A DNA stretch of 5,365 bases from an uncultured Halieaceae bacterium. GTDB taxonomy: Bacteria > Pseudomonadota > Gammaproteobacteria > Pseudomonadales > Halieaceae. Positions 5,246-5,365 of this stretch are shown one piece after another; the first letter of the stretch is position 1, and every line of letters starts with the position of its first letter. The notes beneath the pieces were generated by a model. It was not told the DNA's origin, did no database searches, and saw nothing but the letters and a program-made list of their open reading frames with translations. The position numbers and the translations under genes are program-made. The stretch lies in NCBI GenBank assembly GCA_938045215.1, contig CALINF010000043.1:1-5365 (forward strand), read 5' to 3'.

Positions 5246-5365
5246 CTGGTGATCGTCTGGGTTGTGCATTCGGCATGTCGGACTCCGAAGCATACTAGGC
5301 AACTGCAAGTACAACACTCTATAGCTTCGAGAACCGGATAGGCAATCATCTCGGCCGTGCAGGCC
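5246..5365 (-). other. Right-edge stretch, leader of the acetyltransferase gene
   Basis: If translation starts at 5245, these 120 bases are the upstream region of the acetyltransferase gene. Up to 24 further codons (5246-5317) are open in the same frame. They encode a non-conserved, family-unlike peptide. No promoter, RNA gene or second gene could be recognised before the window ends. Confidence 0.4.

Overview
This window looks like ordinary chromosomal DNA from a free-living Gammaproteobacterium, possibly a marine one. That placement rests on moderately GC-rich sequence and on how the proteins look from memory; no rRNA, tRNA or other phylogenetic marker is present. I see no insertion sequence, phage gene, CRISPR array, toxin-antitoxin pair or obvious transferred island. 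I did not find a convincing new multi-gene system.

Layout, left to right. (1) Positions 1-1031, plus strand: a PyrK-type flavin/[2Fe-2S] electron-transfer protein. Its reading frame continues upstream, without a stop, into what looks like the last strand and helix of a PyrD-like TIM barrel. This suggests either a PyrD-PyrK fusion whose 5' part lies beyond or is broken near the window edge, or a frameshifted PyrD followed by PyrK. (2) About 1037-1069: a GC-rich hairpin between convergent genes that can serve as a terminator on both strands, best on the minus strand. (3) 1083-2417, minus strand: a carotenoid-cleavage oxygenase with all four iron-binding histidines. (4) 2418-2611: a divergent intergenic region holding two palindromic elements that may be operators or leader hairpins. 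(5) 2612-3889, plus strand: MetY, O-acetylhomoserine sulfhydrylase. (6) 3890-3978: a short convergent gap with inverted repeats. (7) 3979-4581, minus strand: a LysE/ArgO-type amino acid exporter. (8) 4679-5245 (possibly to 5317), minus strand: a RimJ/RimL-like GNAT acetyltransferase. (9) 5246-5365: probably the upstream region of that gene.

The genes do not form one pathway. MetY makes homocysteine for methionine synthesis, the exporter removes basic amino acids, PyrK belongs to pyrimidine-type flavoenzyme redox, and the oxygenase cleaves carotenoids or related polyenes. The metY and oxygenase genes share a divergent promoter region and could be co-regulated, but nothing else links them. The item most worth a second look is the PyrD/PyrK junction at the left edge.
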